DNA of 5,827 bases. Origin: Planctomycetales bacterium. Lineage in GTDB: Bacteria > Planctomycetota > Planctomycetia > Pirellulales > Thermoguttaceae. Position numbers and translations under genes: made by a program. The stretch's first letter is position 1. The number at the start of each line of letters is the position of its first letter. The stretch is from assembly GCA_007122045.1 (NCBI GenBank), contig SKJM01000744.1, positions 1 to 5,827 on the forward strand. The letters run 5' to 3'. Positions 5,827 to 5,827 of the stretch are shown here, one piece after another. The notes beneath the pieces are model-generated. The model did not search any database. It was given only the letters and a program-made list of their open reading frames with translations, and was not told where the DNA came from.

Positions 5827-5827
5827 G

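Overview
The window reads as ordinary chromosomal DNA from a GC-rich bacterium, most likely a planctomycete (Pirellulales-like). This is inferred from three things: a Tat-exported Gfo/Idh/MocA oxidoreductase of the type greatly expanded in that phylum, a large SurA/PpiD-like protein with an acidic Glu/Pro linker, and an intergenic element built from GGAC/GTCC modules. No marker gene for taxonomy (16S rRNA, for example) is present, so the assignment is tentative.

All four supported genes lie on the minus strand. In order of transcription, from the right edge to the left, they are: (1) 5826-4393, the C-terminal part of a SurA/PpiD-like protein whose N-terminus lies outside the window and whose visible part begins with at least nine Glu/Pro-rich heptads; (2) 4143-2743, leuC, the complete large subunit of 3-isopropylmalate dehydratase; (3) 2575-1235, a complete Tat-signal Gfo/Idh/MocA oxidoreductase; (4) 1089-1, prfB (release factor 2), complete except for its last few residues, with the classical CTT TGA C programmed +1 frameshift after codon 23.

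The gaps between the genes are 249, 167 and 145 bases, too wide for a tight operon, and each holds its own structure. The gap before leuC carries a multi-hairpin repeat element at 4282-4348. The gap before the oxidoreductase carries a perfect -35 hexamer (TTGACA) and a strong Shine-Dalgarno sequence. The gap before prfB carries a perfect TATAAT centred in a 13-base palindrome, one side of which also belongs to a 12-bp inverted repeat. The genes do not form an obvious pathway: they concern leucine biosynthesis, translation termination, envelope protein folding and an unassigned exported dehydrogenase. leuD does not follow leuC.

I found no new defence, mobile or biosynthetic system. The points most worth a second look are the prfB frameshift site, which has lost its Shine-Dalgarno-like stimulator, the overlapping palindromes in front of prfB, the GGAC/GTCC intergenic element and the 21-bp tandem repeat coding for the Glu/Pro linker.
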